A DNA stretch of 64,000 nucleotides, from contig CAVYJC010000007.1 in NCBI GenBank assembly GCA_963768715.1, forward strand, positions 310,001 to 374,000. The letters are read 5' to 3'. Every line of letters starts with the position of its first letter. Within the stretch, counting starts at the first letter, position 1. The notes below the pieces were generated by a model that saw only the letters and a list, made by a program, of their open reading frames with translations, had not been told where the DNA came from and did not search any database. The DNA comes from DATKEJ01 sp963768715. Lineage in GTDB: Bacteria > Bacteroidota > Rhodothermia > Rhodothermales > DATKEJ01. Position numbers and translations under genes: made by a program. This document shows, piece by piece, positions 19,272-27,845 of the stretch.

Positions 19272-21642
19272 GTGGATTTATGAGTCTTTGTTTTTCAAGG
19301 TCGATCTCGTCCAGGATTGTACGCGCGGCAATGGCGGCCTGTCCGTAAGCGATCCCGCCATCGTTCGTAGGAACCAATCGGTGGGTGATGACCTCGAATC
19401 CCTCCCTCTCGAGCTTCGTCCGGATGTCGCAGAAAAGCAGGTTGTTCTGGAAGACGCCTCCACTCAGCCCGACGCGGTCTATTCCGGTTTCCTTGCGTGC
19501 CTCGACGGTAGCGGCGACGAACAGGTCGGCGAGACTGACATGAAATCGCTTTGCAACAACGGATCCCGGAGTGCCTATCTCGATGTCCGCCGAGACACCC
19601 CGAACGATGGGTGTCCAGTCCAGTGGTCCCGAGGCGGAATAATTAGTGTCGGACGACCCAGAATAAGCCCACTCCTCGTCAGGATCGGCGACCATCTCCA
19701 ACGCGACCGCGGCTTGCGCCTCGTAAGTGACCTCGCGACAGAGTCCCAACAGGGCCGATACGCCGTCGAACAGTCTGCCGCAGGAGGAAGTCAGGGGCGT
19801 GTTAATGCGCCGGCGGATGATCCGCTCGAACACGTCGCGTTCGCTTGCGGTTCTGAACGGCAGGAGACCGGTCACGAGCCTTTCCGGGATCGAGGCACGT
19901 GTCCGGGGATGACGGGCGGTGTCCGAATAACCGTCATATGCCTCATGAAGCAGCGCGTATCCGGTACGCCAAGGATGATGAATTGCCGCCGCTCCGCCCG
20001 GCAGACCAAACGGGCGAAGCCAGGCATGCCGATCGAATCCGGCGAGGTCTCCTACCAGGACCTCCCCACCCCAGATCGTGCCGTCCGTTCCGTAGCCGGT
20101 TCCGTCGAGGATGATGCCGATTGTACGATCCGTCACGCCATTCTCTGCCATCACAGCCGCCAGATGCGCGTGATGGTGTTGGACCGCGATCAGTCGGACG
20201 TTCTTCCGCGCAAGCGCCCACTTGGTGGAGACGTACTCGGGATGCATGTCGTAGGCGATGACATCGGGCTCGATCTCGAGGATCGATTGCAGGTGCCGGA
20301 TGCTCTGCTCGAAAAACCCGTAGGCCGAAGGATTGTCGAGGTCGCCGATGTGCTGGCTCAGGAGGACCTCGTCGCCACGCGCAAGGCCAATCGTATTCTT
20401 CATCTCTCCCCCACACGCAAGAATGGGTGCAGGGGTGCTCAAGGGAAGTGCCACCGGATCGGGGACGAAACCCCTGGACCGGCGGATGGGCGCCATGACG
20501 CCGTCCGTCACCCGGACAACCGAGTCGTCACACCGCTGCAGGATGTCGCGATCGTGGACGAGGAAGTAGTCCGCCACGTCACCGAGTCGCTCGTAGGCTT
20601 CTTCGTTGCCGATCGCGATGGGCTCCTCCGACAGGTTCGCGCTTGTCATCACGAGCGCATCGAACTTGCCCCTGAGCAAAAGAAAGTGGACGGGGGTGTA
20701 GGCGAGCATGAAGCCGAGATGACGGAACGGCGCCACGCTCGGCGCCAATCCATGCCCGTCCCTCGCTTCCAATAACACAATCGGTCGCGTCCGATGCTTC
20801 AGGGCTTGCTCCTCTTCCGGCGCGATCTTGCAATAACGGCTTACGGCTTCGAGGTCGCGAGCCATCAGGGCGAATGGTTTCTCTGCCCTGCCTTTCCGCA
20901 AACGCAGGCGCCGAACGGCCTCATCATCGTGCGGATTCACCGCCAGATGGAATCCTCCGAGGCCCTTGACAGCCAGAATGAGCCCGGATGCCAGTATGTC
21001 GCCGGCCATCTCGAAGGGATGTTCCGTCTCCAAACGCTTCCCGTGACGGTTCACAATCGCCACCTGGGGACCGCAAACCGGACAAGCATTCGGCTGCGCG
21101 TGGAAGCGGCGGTTGAGCGGATCGTGATACTCACGGCGGCAGTCCGGGCACATCTCGAAGCCCTTCATCGACGTCAGCGGCCGGTCGTAGGGGATGCCTT
21201 CGACGATCGTGTACCGGGGACCACAATTCGTGCAGTTGATGAAGGGATACCCGTATCGCCGGTCGTCCCCATCGAAGAGCTCCCTCAGGCAGTCGTCACA
21301 AATGGCGGCGTCGGGAGAGATTTGCGTCGTAGCAACTCCACGGCGCTCGCTCTCCTGGATGTGGAATCCGTTGCCATGTCGCGGTGTCATGCTGCTGACT
21401 TCGATCGACGCCACCGTCGCGAGTGGAGGCGCCCCACCCTCGATCCTTTCCAGAAAGGCATCGAGGGCAGACCGCGTTCCTTCGACTTCGATATCAACGC
21501 CCCGGTCATTGTTCTCAACGAACCCGGTGAGCCCGAACTCGTCGGCAGCCCGATAGACAAAGGGCCGGAAGCCAACACCCTGGACGAGTCCGGATACCCG
21601 GACTTGCAGTCGCTGGTGATATTCTACTGCGACGTCAGCCAT
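19249..21642 (-). CDS. hypF: Carbamoyltransferase HypF
   Basis: A 797-aa enzyme that moves the carbamoyl group of carbamoyl phosphate to HypE. The domain order is complete: acylphosphatase-like (VSGLVQGVGFRPFVYR, residues ~12-27), two zinc fingers (CDDCLRELF...CTNCGPRYT and CPDCRREYH...CPVCGPQV), YrdC-like (KGLGGFHLAV, region ~200-390), and a Kae1-like C-terminal domain (VQHHHAHLAAVMAENG, DGTGYGTDGTIWGGE). The final ~15 residues, after the usual end of the family, are written by the octamer array. It lies 26 bases after hypB. No frameshift, which is notable in a window where other long genes are broken. Confidence 0.97.
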   Translation of the reverse strand: MADVAVEYHQRLQVRVSGLVQGVGFRPFVYRAADEFGLTGFVENNDRGVDIEVEGTRSALDAFLERIEGGAPPLATVASIEVSSMTPRHGNGFHIQESERRGVATTQISPDAAICDDCLRELFDGDDRRYGYPFINCTNCGPRYTIVEGIPYDRPLTSMKGFEMCPDCRREYHDPLNRRFHAQPNACPVCGPQVAIVNRHGKRLETEHPFEMAGDILASGLILAVKGLGGFHLAVNPHDDEAVRRLRLRKGRAEKPFALMARDLEAVSRYCKIAPEEEQALKHRTRPIVLLEARDGHGLAPSVAPFRHLGFMLAYTPVHFLLLRGKFDALVMTSANLSEEPIAIGNEEAYERLGDVADYFLVHDRDILQRCDDSVVRVTDGVMAPIRRSRGFVPDPVALPLSTPAPILACGGEMKNTIGLARGDEVLLSQHIGDLDNPSAYGFFEQSIRHLQSILEIEPDVIAYDMHPEYVSTKWALARKNVRLIAVQHHHAHLAAVMAENGVTDRTIGIILDGTGYGTDGTIWGGEVLVGDLAGFDRHAWLRPFGLPGGAAAIHHPWRTGYALLHEAYDGYSDTARHPRTRASIPERLVTGLLPFRTASERDVFERIIRRRINTPLTSSCGRLFDGVSALLGLCREVTYEAQAAVALEMVADPDEEWAYSGSSDTNYSASGPLDWTPIVRGVSADIEIGTPGSVVAKRFHVSLADLFVAATVEARKETGIDRVGLSGGVFQNNLLFCDIRTKLEREGFEVITHRLVPTNDGGIAYGQAAIAARTILDEIDLEKQRLINPQTRRLED

Positions 21643-21668
21643 CGTTTTGGCAAGTCAGTGTTTCGCCC

Positions 21669-22343
21669 TCAGGCCGGAACGAACTCTTCCTTGCCGACGA
21701 GGCGGCGAAGGAACCCGTACCACTCGTCCAGTCCCTCCCCTGTCCGACACGAAACGGCGAAGATCTCGAGGTCGGCGTTGATGCTCAGCGCGTTCGCCTT
21801 GACCCGATCCATTTCGAAGTCGGATGTGCCGAGCAGATCGATTTTATTGATGACCATGACCGACGAGCGACGGAACATGGACGGATATTTCAGGGGTTTG
21901 TCATCACCTTCGGTGGTCGAAATGACAACCACTTTCATGTCCTCCCCGAGGTCGAAACCGGACGGGCAAACGAGATTCCCGACGTTCTCAATGACGAGCA
22001 GGTCGAGATCCTCCAGGTCCATGTCGGGCAGCACGCGGGTGATCATCCTGGCGTCCAGGTGGCACGATCCCCCTGTCACGAGCGGCAGCACACGATCACC
22101 GCCCGCCTTAATGAGACGGTTGGCGTCGTTTTCTGTCTGGACGTCGCCCGCTATCATCGCGAGTCGGATCTCGTCTCCCATCTCGCGGATCGTCCGTTCC
22201 AGGAGGCTCGTCTTACCGGAGCCCGGTGAGCTCACAAAGTTCAGCGAGCGGATACCGCGACGGGTCAGCTCGGCACGAATGTCGGCAGCGAGCTGATCAT
22301 TCTCGGAAAGGACCTTCTTCTCCAGCGGAATCTTCGTTGACAT
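21669..22343 (-). CDS. hypB: Hydrogenase nickel incorporation GTPase HypB
   Basis: A 224-aa SIMIBI GTPase that drives nickel delivery with HypA. The P-loop is SSPGSGKTSLL (about residue 41), the Mg/Ni switch segment is GGSCHLDARM, where the Cys-His pair forms the G-domain metal site, and the guanine motif is INKIDLL. There is no His-rich or CxxGC N-terminal store, so nickel comes only through HypA or the G-domain site. The ATG at 22343 (MSTKIPLEKKVL) is chosen over a longer reading at 22580, which would add a foreign Arg-rich extension; it overlaps the hypA end by 47 bases. Confidence 0.96.
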   Translation of the reverse strand: MSTKIPLEKKVLSENDQLAADIRAELTRRGIRSLNFVSSPGSGKTSLLERTIREMGDEIRLAMIAGDVQTENDANRLIKAGGDRVLPLVTGGSCHLDARMITRVLPDMDLEDLDLLVIENVGNLVCPSGFDLGEDMKVVVISTTEGDDKPLKYPSMFRRSSVMVINKIDLLGTSDFEMDRVKANALSINADLEIFAVSCRTGEGLDEWYGFLRRLVGKEEFVPA

Positions 22344-22725
22344 GGTGAACTCCACGTGTTGGTAACTGCTGAGTCGGCGACGCCTCGTCGACTTCCAAAT
22401 AGGCGATCTCAAGCTCGTATCCCTGCGTAACCTCGATCGCTCCGGAACTGCACTCGGGGCAAACGAAGAAGAAACGTTCGACCTCGAAGGTGTGGCGGCA
22501 GTCTGTGCACTTGGCCAGGACAGGCAGATGCTCGACGACGAGCGAACAACCGTCGAGGTCGGTGTCTTTCGTGACGGCACCGAAGCAGAACTCGAGAGAG
22601 TCTGTGACGACGCCGGCGAGCGCTCCGACGCGGAGTCCGATCGCGTTCAGCTTGCCGCTCCCTCTGGAGCGCAACTCTCCTCGAGCGATTTTTGCAATAT
22701 AGCGTACGATTGACAACTCGTGCAT
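22297..22725 (-). CDS. hypA: Hydrogenase nickel chaperone HypA
   Basis: A 142-aa nickel chaperone. MHELSIV gives the N-terminal Ni ligand (Met1-His2-Glu3), and a zinc-ribbon has CTDCRHTFEVERFFFVCPEC (C-x2-C-x13-C-x2-C). The C-terminal ~25 residues (ASPTQQLPTRGVHHVNEDSAGEE) exceed the usual ~115-residue length; they overlap the hypB start and may simply be a translation overlap. It loads Ni2+ with HypB into the large subunit. Confidence 0.95.
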   Translation of the reverse strand: MHELSIVRYIAKIARGELRSRGSGKLNAIGLRVGALAGVVTDSLEFCFGAVTKDTDLDGCSLVVEHLPVLAKCTDCRHTFEVERFFFVCPECSSGAIEVTQGYELEIAYLEVDEASPTQQLPTRGVHHVNEDSAGEEGPFRE

Positions 22726-22754
22726 GGCCCGTCAGATCATCGTGTAGGACACGG

Positions 22755-23225
22755 TCAAGCGTAGTTACGATCGGGTTGGTTGACCAGCGGAAGAATCTTC
22801 TTGACCACTTCCCCCACGGCACTTTCCACACTCGGCGTCAGTCCCTCGCCCGCGGAAAAATCCTCCCCCTCGATCCCGAAAATGAGCAACTCGGCAGGTA
22901 GCCGGCCGAGCTGGCGCGCCAGCTCTACGGCCTCGGCCACGCTGAAGGCATGCGTCGAGTAGGAGAAAAAGCGCTGGGGAATCGGCTGGCGGGACGCGTC
23001 CAGCCTGTGCAGTGTGCCCCCTACGGCATTCGAGCGCACCGCATCGATGAGGATGACGCGCTCGCAGCCCGCCCAGCGGTCCATCAAATCGGCTCCCTCT
23101 CCGCTCGCTTCCTCGACATCGATGCCGGACAGGCCGAGCAGGCGAATCTGCCGCACCGCCTCCAACCCGGCCGCGTCGTCACGACGGTAAGGATTCCCGA
23201 TGCCGATAATCTTGATCGCTGCCAT
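22755..23225 (-). CDS. [NiFe]-hydrogenase large-subunit maturation protease (M52)
   Basis: A 156-aa endopeptidase that removes the C-terminal peptide from the large subunit once nickel is in place. The family signature GIGNPYRRDDAAG is at residues ~8-20; LIDAVRS and STHAFSV provide the conserved Asp and His that sense nickel, with a Glu/Asp in the first motif. It starts 9 bases after the large-subunit stop codon, the expected place for its substrate-specific protease. Cytoplasmic. Named HyaD/HycI type by family; a specific symbol is not justified. Confidence 0.95.
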   Translation of the reverse strand: MAAIKIIGIGNPYRRDDAAGLEAVRQIRLLGLSGIDVEEASGEGADLMDRWAGCERVILIDAVRSNAVGGTLHRLDASRQPIPQRFFSYSTHAFSVAEAVELARQLGRLPAELLIFGIEGEDFSAGEGLTPSVESAVGEVVKKILPLVNQPDRNYA

Positions 23226-23234
23226 TGCGCCTGC

Positions 23235-24545
23235 CTATTGTCGATCGAGCGTCAAATCGAGGAAATGGCACGAGCAGGAAATGCACGGATCGTAGTTGCG
23301 AATGCCCTGCTCGCATTTCCACTGAAGGTCATCCTCCGGCAGATCAAGGTTCTCCTCGATGAAGTGCCGCATGTCCTCTTCCATGCTGCGCTGGTTTTGC
23401 GAGGTCGGAGGAATGATGTTCGCCTTCTCGATCGTACCCGCCGAATCGATGGTGTACTGATGCCAGCAGATGCCGCGGGGAGCCTCCGTGCATCCTGTGC
23501 CGGTCGCCGCGCGCGGCGTCACCTCCACGGAGGGCTCCGCAGGCGCTTTGTACTCGCGAATGAGCCGCAGCGCCACGTCTGAAGCGTGAACGATCTCGAC
23601 GAGTCGAATGAGCAGGCTCTTGAATGGATTGGAGCACGCCCGACCGAGCCCGGCCGCACGCGCCGCCTCCTGCGCCGAGGGAGCCAACCGGTCGTAGTTC
23701 AAGTTGTAGCGTGCCATCGGGCCCACCAGGTACGTCCCCCGCCTCCTGTGAACCGCATGCAGGGAGGTTGAATGCTCGACGTGCAATTCTTCAAATTCGC
23801 GGAGAAAGTCGGCAATCGGAATGTCGAGTCCGCGATTCGAAACAAGTCGTCCATCAAGGATCGCATACTCTTCGGGATGCTGCAGCGCGACGAACTCATA
23901 GTCACGATCGAAATCAGGAAAGTCGATGGTTCCTGCAAACTCAGCGGTCTCGGCTGCCGCATCGCGTACCCATTCGAGGGATGGAATGAGTGCCCGAAGA
24001 TCCTTAGCGCGCGGTACGCTGTAGAAACCGCCCACTTTGGGATTGATGGGATGAATCTCGCGTCCGCCCAGTAGAGACATGATCTCGTTTCCGATCTTCT
24101 TGATTCGGAGGCCTCGCTCGACAAGATCCGGATGCTCCTTCGCCATGGCGATCGCGTCTTCGAATCCCAGGAAGTCGGGCGCGTGCAGCATGAAGACGTG
24201 CAGGGCGTGGCTCTCGATCCACTCACCGCAATAGAGAAGGTGACGGAGGTCCCTGAGTACGCCATCGACCCGGACGCCGCATGCGTCCTCCATCGCCTGG
24301 CTCGCTCCCATCTGGTAGGCGACGGGACAAATCCCGCAGATTCGCGCCGTGATGTCGGGCGCCTCGGTGAACTTGCGTCCACGGAGAAACGCTTCGAAAA
24401 AGCGCGGGGGCTCGAAGATCTTCAGCTTCACCTCCGTCACAGCGCCGTCGCGCACCTTTGCATACAGCGCGCCCTCGCCTTCGACGCGTGCGAGGTAGTC
24501 CACCCTTATGGTGCGTGTCTTACCTGTGTCTCGTTCCGTTTTCAT
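23235..24545 (-). CDS. Group 3b-type [NiFe] hydrogenase large (alpha) subunit
   Basis: A 436-aa catalytic subunit that splits or forms H2. The nickel-binding L1 motif is RICGICPVAYQMGAS (about residues 63-77), and the C-terminal L2 motif is YDPCISCSCHFLDL, giving the expected DPCxxCxxH cut site; the last nine residues are released by the next gene's product. The start at 24545 (MKTERDTGK) is chosen for AAAGGAG about 10 bases upstream; the longer reading from 24584 lacks it. It overlaps the small-subunit end by 26 bases. Size, motifs and partners fit the cytoplasmic NAD(P)-linked group 3b enzymes; exact subgroup needs a tree. Confidence 0.95.
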   Translation of the reverse strand: MKTERDTGKTRTIRVDYLARVEGEGALYAKVRDGAVTEVKLKIFEPPRFFEAFLRGRKFTEAPDITARICGICPVAYQMGASQAMEDACGVRVDGVLRDLRHLLYCGEWIESHALHVFMLHAPDFLGFEDAIAMAKEHPDLVERGLRIKKIGNEIMSLLGGREIHPINPKVGGFYSVPRAKDLRALIPSLEWVRDAAAETAEFAGTIDFPDFDRDYEFVALQHPEEYAILDGRLVSNRGLDIPIADFLREFEELHVEHSTSLHAVHRRRGTYLVGPMARYNLNYDRLAPSAQEAARAAGLGRACSNPFKSLLIRLVEIVHASDVALRLIREYKAPAEPSVEVTPRAATGTGCTEAPRGICWHQYTIDSAGTIEKANIIPPTSQNQRSMEEDMRHFIEENLDLPEDDLQWKCEQGIRNYDPCISCSCHFLDLTLDRQ

Positions 24546-25305
24546 GGATTGTGCTCTCCTTTCTGAACGCTTCGGCGTTCGCATTGAACGTGCGGAAGAC
24601 GCGCATCAGATCGCGCTCACCGACACCCAGCTCGGCCATCCATTTCGCGAGCGACTCCGTATTCGGGGCTTCCTTAGGACCAAAGCAGCCGTAGCAACCG
24701 CGGCTGAATGCCGGACAGAGCGCACCACATCCTGCGTGCGTGACCGGACCCAGACAGGGAGTGCCTTTGGCAACCATAACGCAGACCGTTCCCCGGCGCT
24801 TGCACTCCATGCAGACGGAGTGCGGGTGGACATTCGGCTTTCGACCGGCCAGAAATGCTGAAATTACTTCGAGAAGCTGGTGCTTGTTGATGGGACATCC
24901 CTGCAGCTCGAAGTCGACCGGCACGTGGTTTGAGATCGGCGTAGAGGTGCGAAGCGTCGTGATATAGGCCGGATGCGCGTACACCTGAGTGACGAACTCG
25001 TTCACGTTCGCGAAATTGCGAAGCGCCTGGATGCCCCCCGCCGTCGCACAAGCCCCGATTGTCACCAGGAATTTCGACTTCCGGCGAATCGAATGGATGC
25101 GCTCGGCATCGTGTGGCGTGGTGATCGAGCCTTCCACGAGCGACAGGTCGTACGGACCCTTTACCTCCGCACGCGTCGCCTCGGGGAAGTAGGCCAGTTC
25201 GATCGCTTCCGTCACCGCCAGAATCTCGTCTTCGCAGTCGAGCAGGGTCAGCTGGCATCCGTCACAGGATGCAAACTTCCAGACGGCCAGTTTGGGTCGC
25301 TTCAT
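24520..25305 (-). CDS. Group 3b-type [NiFe] hydrogenase small (delta) subunit
   Basis: A 261-aa iron-sulfur electron relay. Cluster ligands are visible: CDGCQ (residues ~13-17) for the proximal cluster, with GACATAGG and ELQGCPINKH further on, and a C-terminal set (VCMECKRRGTVC, CLGPVTHAGCGALCPAFSRGC) for two more clusters. There is no Tat signal, so the enzyme stays in the cytoplasm. The ATG at 25305 shares a base with the gamma stop (TGATG), which rejects a longer reading that would extend into the gamma gene. Confidence 0.95.
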   Translation of the reverse strand: MKRPKLAVWKFASCDGCQLTLLDCEDEILAVTEAIELAYFPEATRAEVKGPYDLSLVEGSITTPHDAERIHSIRRKSKFLVTIGACATAGGIQALRNFANVNEFVTQVYAHPAYITTLRTSTPISNHVPVDFELQGCPINKHQLLEVISAFLAGRKPNVHPHSVCMECKRRGTVCVMVAKGTPCLGPVTHAGCGALCPAFSRGCYGCFGPKEAPNTESLAKWMAELGVGERDLMRVFRTFNANAEAFRKESTIHENGTRHR

Positions 25306-26114
25306 CAGAATTCCCTCACACCGAGATATGGCTGGATGTCGGAGAGCCGGAACACGGGACCGTCCTTGCAAATAAAGGCCGGCCCGAGCTGGCAGTGCCC
25401 ACAGCGACCTTCCGCACAACGCATGTTGCGCTCCATGGACAGAAAGATCTGATCGTCTGAGCATCCCTGGCCGCGGAGCTGGAGCACGACGTACTGCATC
25501 ATGATTTCCGGTCCGCACATGAGGACAAGGGCGTTGTCGGGAGCAATCGTAAGCCCGCGCACCAGCGTCGTGATCACGCCGACGCTCCCACGCCACGAGC
25601 GGGTGGCACGGTCGACCGTGACGAGTACGTCCGTGTCGAGCCTCGAGCTCCATCTTTCGAGATCTTTTTCAAAGAGCAGGCTTTCGGGCGTCCGCGCCCC
25701 GTAGAGGATCACGAAGCGGCCATAGTCTGCGCGATTGGCAAGGATTTGCTCGATGGCGGGCCGGACTGGGGCTAGTCCGATCCCCCCTGCGACGATAATG
25801 ACGTCCTTACCCTTGGCCCGCTTCGTAGGCCACGCCGACCCGAATGGTCCTCTGACTCCGACGCAGTCGCCCCTGCGAAGCTTGCTCAAGGCTGTCGTTA
25901 CCTTACCGACGTCCCGAATGGTATGGACCAGCGTGTCGGACGCGAAAGGTTTTCCGCTGATGGAAATCGGCACTTCGCCGACGCCGAATGCGTAGAGCAT
26001 GTTGAACTGGCCGGGCTCAAACGGAAATGGACCGGCCGCGCGTTCCAGTTCGATGGTGAACGTATCCGATGTCTCCTTCAGTCGGCGCTTTACTATGAAC
26101 GATTCGGGTGTCAT
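25305..26114 (-). CDS. Hydrogenase gamma subunit, FAD/NAD(P)H- and 2Fe-2S-binding
   Basis: A 269-aa ferredoxin-reductase-like electron-transfer subunit. FEPGQFNMLYAFGVGEVPISI is the FAD-binding region, IIVAGGIGLAPVRP the NAD(P)-binding one, and LMCGPEIMMQYV the typical C-terminal element. The last ~35 residues carry four Cys (CAEGRCGHCQLGPAFIC) for a 2Fe-2S cluster, as in HydG/HyhG and dihydroorotate dehydrogenase electron subunits. It passes electrons between NAD(P)H and the Fe-S chain. Both ends overlap its neighbours by one base. Confidence 0.95.
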   Translation of the reverse strand: MTPESFIVKRRLKETSDTFTIELERAAGPFPFEPGQFNMLYAFGVGEVPISISGKPFASDTLVHTIRDVGKVTTALSKLRRGDCVGVRGPFGSAWPTKRAKGKDVIIVAGGIGLAPVRPAIEQILANRADYGRFVILYGARTPESLLFEKDLERWSSRLDTDVLVTVDRATRSWRGSVGVITTLVRGLTIAPDNALVLMCGPEIMMQYVVLQLRGQGCSDDQIFLSMERNMRCAEGRCGHCQLGPAFICKDGPVFRLSDIQPYLGVREF

Positions 26115-26569
26115 CAGGCGTACATGTCCGTCATTTGTTCACGCGTCGCCTCGAGACGCTCGATGACAATGCGCGTGAATCGCTTGTACATCTCGAACCC
26201 GAAGACGGGATCAGCCTCGCACTTATCACGAACACACGCGGCGTCGAAGGCGATGGCGCTGACGTCCTCCAGAGCGCGAATGTCGTAGCGCGAGGTATAA
26301 GGCTCCTGCAACCACGACCAGCCCATCACGTGACCCCGCGAGACCGTCTGAATGATCAGGGTTCGGTTGGCGGTTTCGACCTCGAAGGCCGCTCGCCCGC
26401 TTCTGATCAGGAAGAAGTGGGTCGTCGGCTTTCCGCGGAGGACCATGAACTGGCCCTCGTGAAAATGGACGTTCGTTGCACAACCGGCAATGAAGTCACG
26501 GTGCGCTTTCGTGAGCTCCCGGAAGAATTCTTCCTTCGCCAGCAGGTCGCTGATTGATTGGGTCTTCAT
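26114..26569 (-). CDS. Cyclic-nucleotide-binding-fold protein without DNA-binding domain
   Basis: A 151-aa protein with the Crp-like beta-roll (FHEGQFMVLRGKPTTHFFLIRSG; HVMGWSWLQEPY; AIAFDAACV) but no helix-turn-helix, ending in a long helix (FTRIVIERLEATREQMTDMY). The phosphate-binding cassette that grips cAMP in true receptors (GExxLL...RAA) is not conserved here, so the ligand may be something else or absent. It lies between the beta and gamma genes, with its stop overlapping the gamma start. A regulatory or sensor role in the enzyme complex is an inference from operon position. Confidence 0.85.
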   Translation of the reverse strand: MKTQSISDLLAKEEFFRELTKAHRDFIAGCATNVHFHEGQFMVLRGKPTTHFFLIRSGRAAFEVETANRTLIIQTVSRGHVMGWSWLQEPYTSRYDIRALEDVSAIAFDAACVRDKCEADPVFGFEMYKRFTRIVIERLEATREQMTDMYA

Positions 26570-26573
26570 CTCG

Positions 26574-27737
26574 CTAAGCAGTTTTCTTTGTCGTGGCTAA
26601 TGGGTCCGCGCGCAGCTTGGCCGTCTCCTCCGTGATGTCGATGGCAACGGGACACCACGTGATGCATCGCCCGCATCCGACGCAGCCGGAGGTGCCGAAC
26701 TGGTCGATCCAGGAGGCCAATTTGTGCGTCATCCACTGGCGGTATCGCGACTTGGTCGATTTGCGTACGCTTCCACCGTGGATGTACGAGTGGTCTATCG
26801 TGAAACAAGAGTCCCACGCCTGCCAACGCTCAGCGTGGTTGCCATCGAGACTGGTCACTTCTTCCACTGTGCTGCAGAAACAGGTGGGGCACACCATGGT
26901 GCAGTTCGCGCAACTCAGGCACCGGTGCGCGACGTCGTCCCAAACCGGATGATCGAGGTTGCCGAGGAGCAGGTCGCGAATACCCTCCGTATCCAGCGTT
27001 TTCGTGACGGCCTCCGTCGCCACGCGCGTCACTTCGGCGGCTGCGGCAAGGTCGTCTTCTCCGGCAGGATGTGTGTCGAGACCGCTCAAGACCGCCTCGC
27101 CCGCCTCTGAACCCGTCTCGATCAGAAAATCGTGACGATGCGCGTCATAGAGCTCCGTGAGAGCGAGATCGAATCCGCCCTCGCACCGGGGTCCTGTTCC
27201 CATGGACGTGCAGAAGCAGGTCGATGCGGGATGAGAGCAGTTGACGGCGATGATCAACGTGTCGGCACGGCGACGCACGTAGTCGGGATCGGGATACTGA
27301 TCCCCCATGAACGTGAGATCCTGCACCAGGGCGGCGGCTACGTCGCAGGGTCGAACGCCAAGAACGGCGAGCTTCTCCGGGCGATCGACGTGCTCTTCGA
27401 AGGTGAGCCGTCCGTCCGAACCCCTGCCTGCCGACAACAGCTGGCGCCGGGGGACAAACAAATAGCGCTTCAGCGAATGCGGACCGACTACGAAACCGAA
27501 TACCCGCTCGTCGTCCCGCTTCTTCAGCCGATAGGCGCCACCTTCCTGCTCATCTCCATAGCCGATCGGCAAATCGACGTCGGACTCGACGTCGTCCAAT
27601 ACAATGGCCCCATCACGAACTGTAGGCCCGACCACGCGATAACCGGCCGACGTCAATGCCGTTAGCAAACTATTCAGTTCCTGTCGCGGCAGAACCACCG
27701 CCGGAACATCCGGACGCCCTTCATTCGATTGGAACAT
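26574..27737 (-). CDS. Hydrogenase beta subunit, 4Fe-4S dicluster protein
   Basis: A 387-aa electron-carrier subunit related to sulfhydrogenase beta (HydB/HyhB) and anaerobic sulfite reductase subunit A. A mid-protein Cys set (CSHPASTCFC, then RCEGGFDLA) precedes two ferredoxin-like motifs: CLSCANCTMVCPTCFC (about residues 272-287) and CVGCGRCITWCPVAIDI (about residues 346-362). The first gene of the operon; a perfect dyad lies 20-37 bases upstream of its ATG. It links the gamma flavin to the small-subunit clusters. Some relatives reduce polysulfide, so sulfur reduction is possible too. Confidence 0.93.
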   Translation of the reverse strand: MFQSNEGRPDVPAVVLPRQELNSLLTALTSAGYRVVGPTVRDGAIVLDDVESDVDLPIGYGDEQEGGAYRLKKRDDERVFGFVVGPHSLKRYLFVPRRQLLSAGRGSDGRLTFEEHVDRPEKLAVLGVRPCDVAAALVQDLTFMGDQYPDPDYVRRRADTLIIAVNCSHPASTCFCTSMGTGPRCEGGFDLALTELYDAHRHDFLIETGSEAGEAVLSGLDTHPAGEDDLAAAAEVTRVATEAVTKTLDTEGIRDLLLGNLDHPVWDDVAHRCLSCANCTMVCPTCFCSTVEEVTSLDGNHAERWQAWDSCFTIDHSYIHGGSVRKSTKSRYRQWMTHKLASWIDQFGTSGCVGCGRCITWCPVAIDITEETAKLRADPLATTKKTA

Positions 27738-27756
27738 TACCTGCTCGGTTGCCGCC

Positions 27757-27774
27757 GCTTGTTACGCAACAAGC
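27757..27774. promoter_or_regulatory. FNR/CRP-like dyad upstream of the hydrogenase operon
   Basis: GCTTGTT-acgc-AACAAGC, a perfect 7-bp dyad with a 4-base centre, 20-37 bases before the first ATG. The core TTGTT-N4-AACAA has the same geometry as FNR/DNR-type sites (TTGAT-N4-ATCAA). It could be a redox operator or a leader hairpin; no clear -10/-35 pair was found next to it. Confidence 0.5.
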
Positions 27775-27845
27775 GACCACGGTACCATCGGCCTTACTCC
27801 AGTCTTAGAGTACGAAAGGCTGCCGTCGTAATGTCGTGGAATCCT

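Noticed and set aside
19288..22296. Plus-strand frames of 495 and 500 aa opposite hypF and hypB
   Set aside because: They are antisense shadows from GC-rich codon use; no domains, no ribosome sites, and the minus-strand genes are certain.
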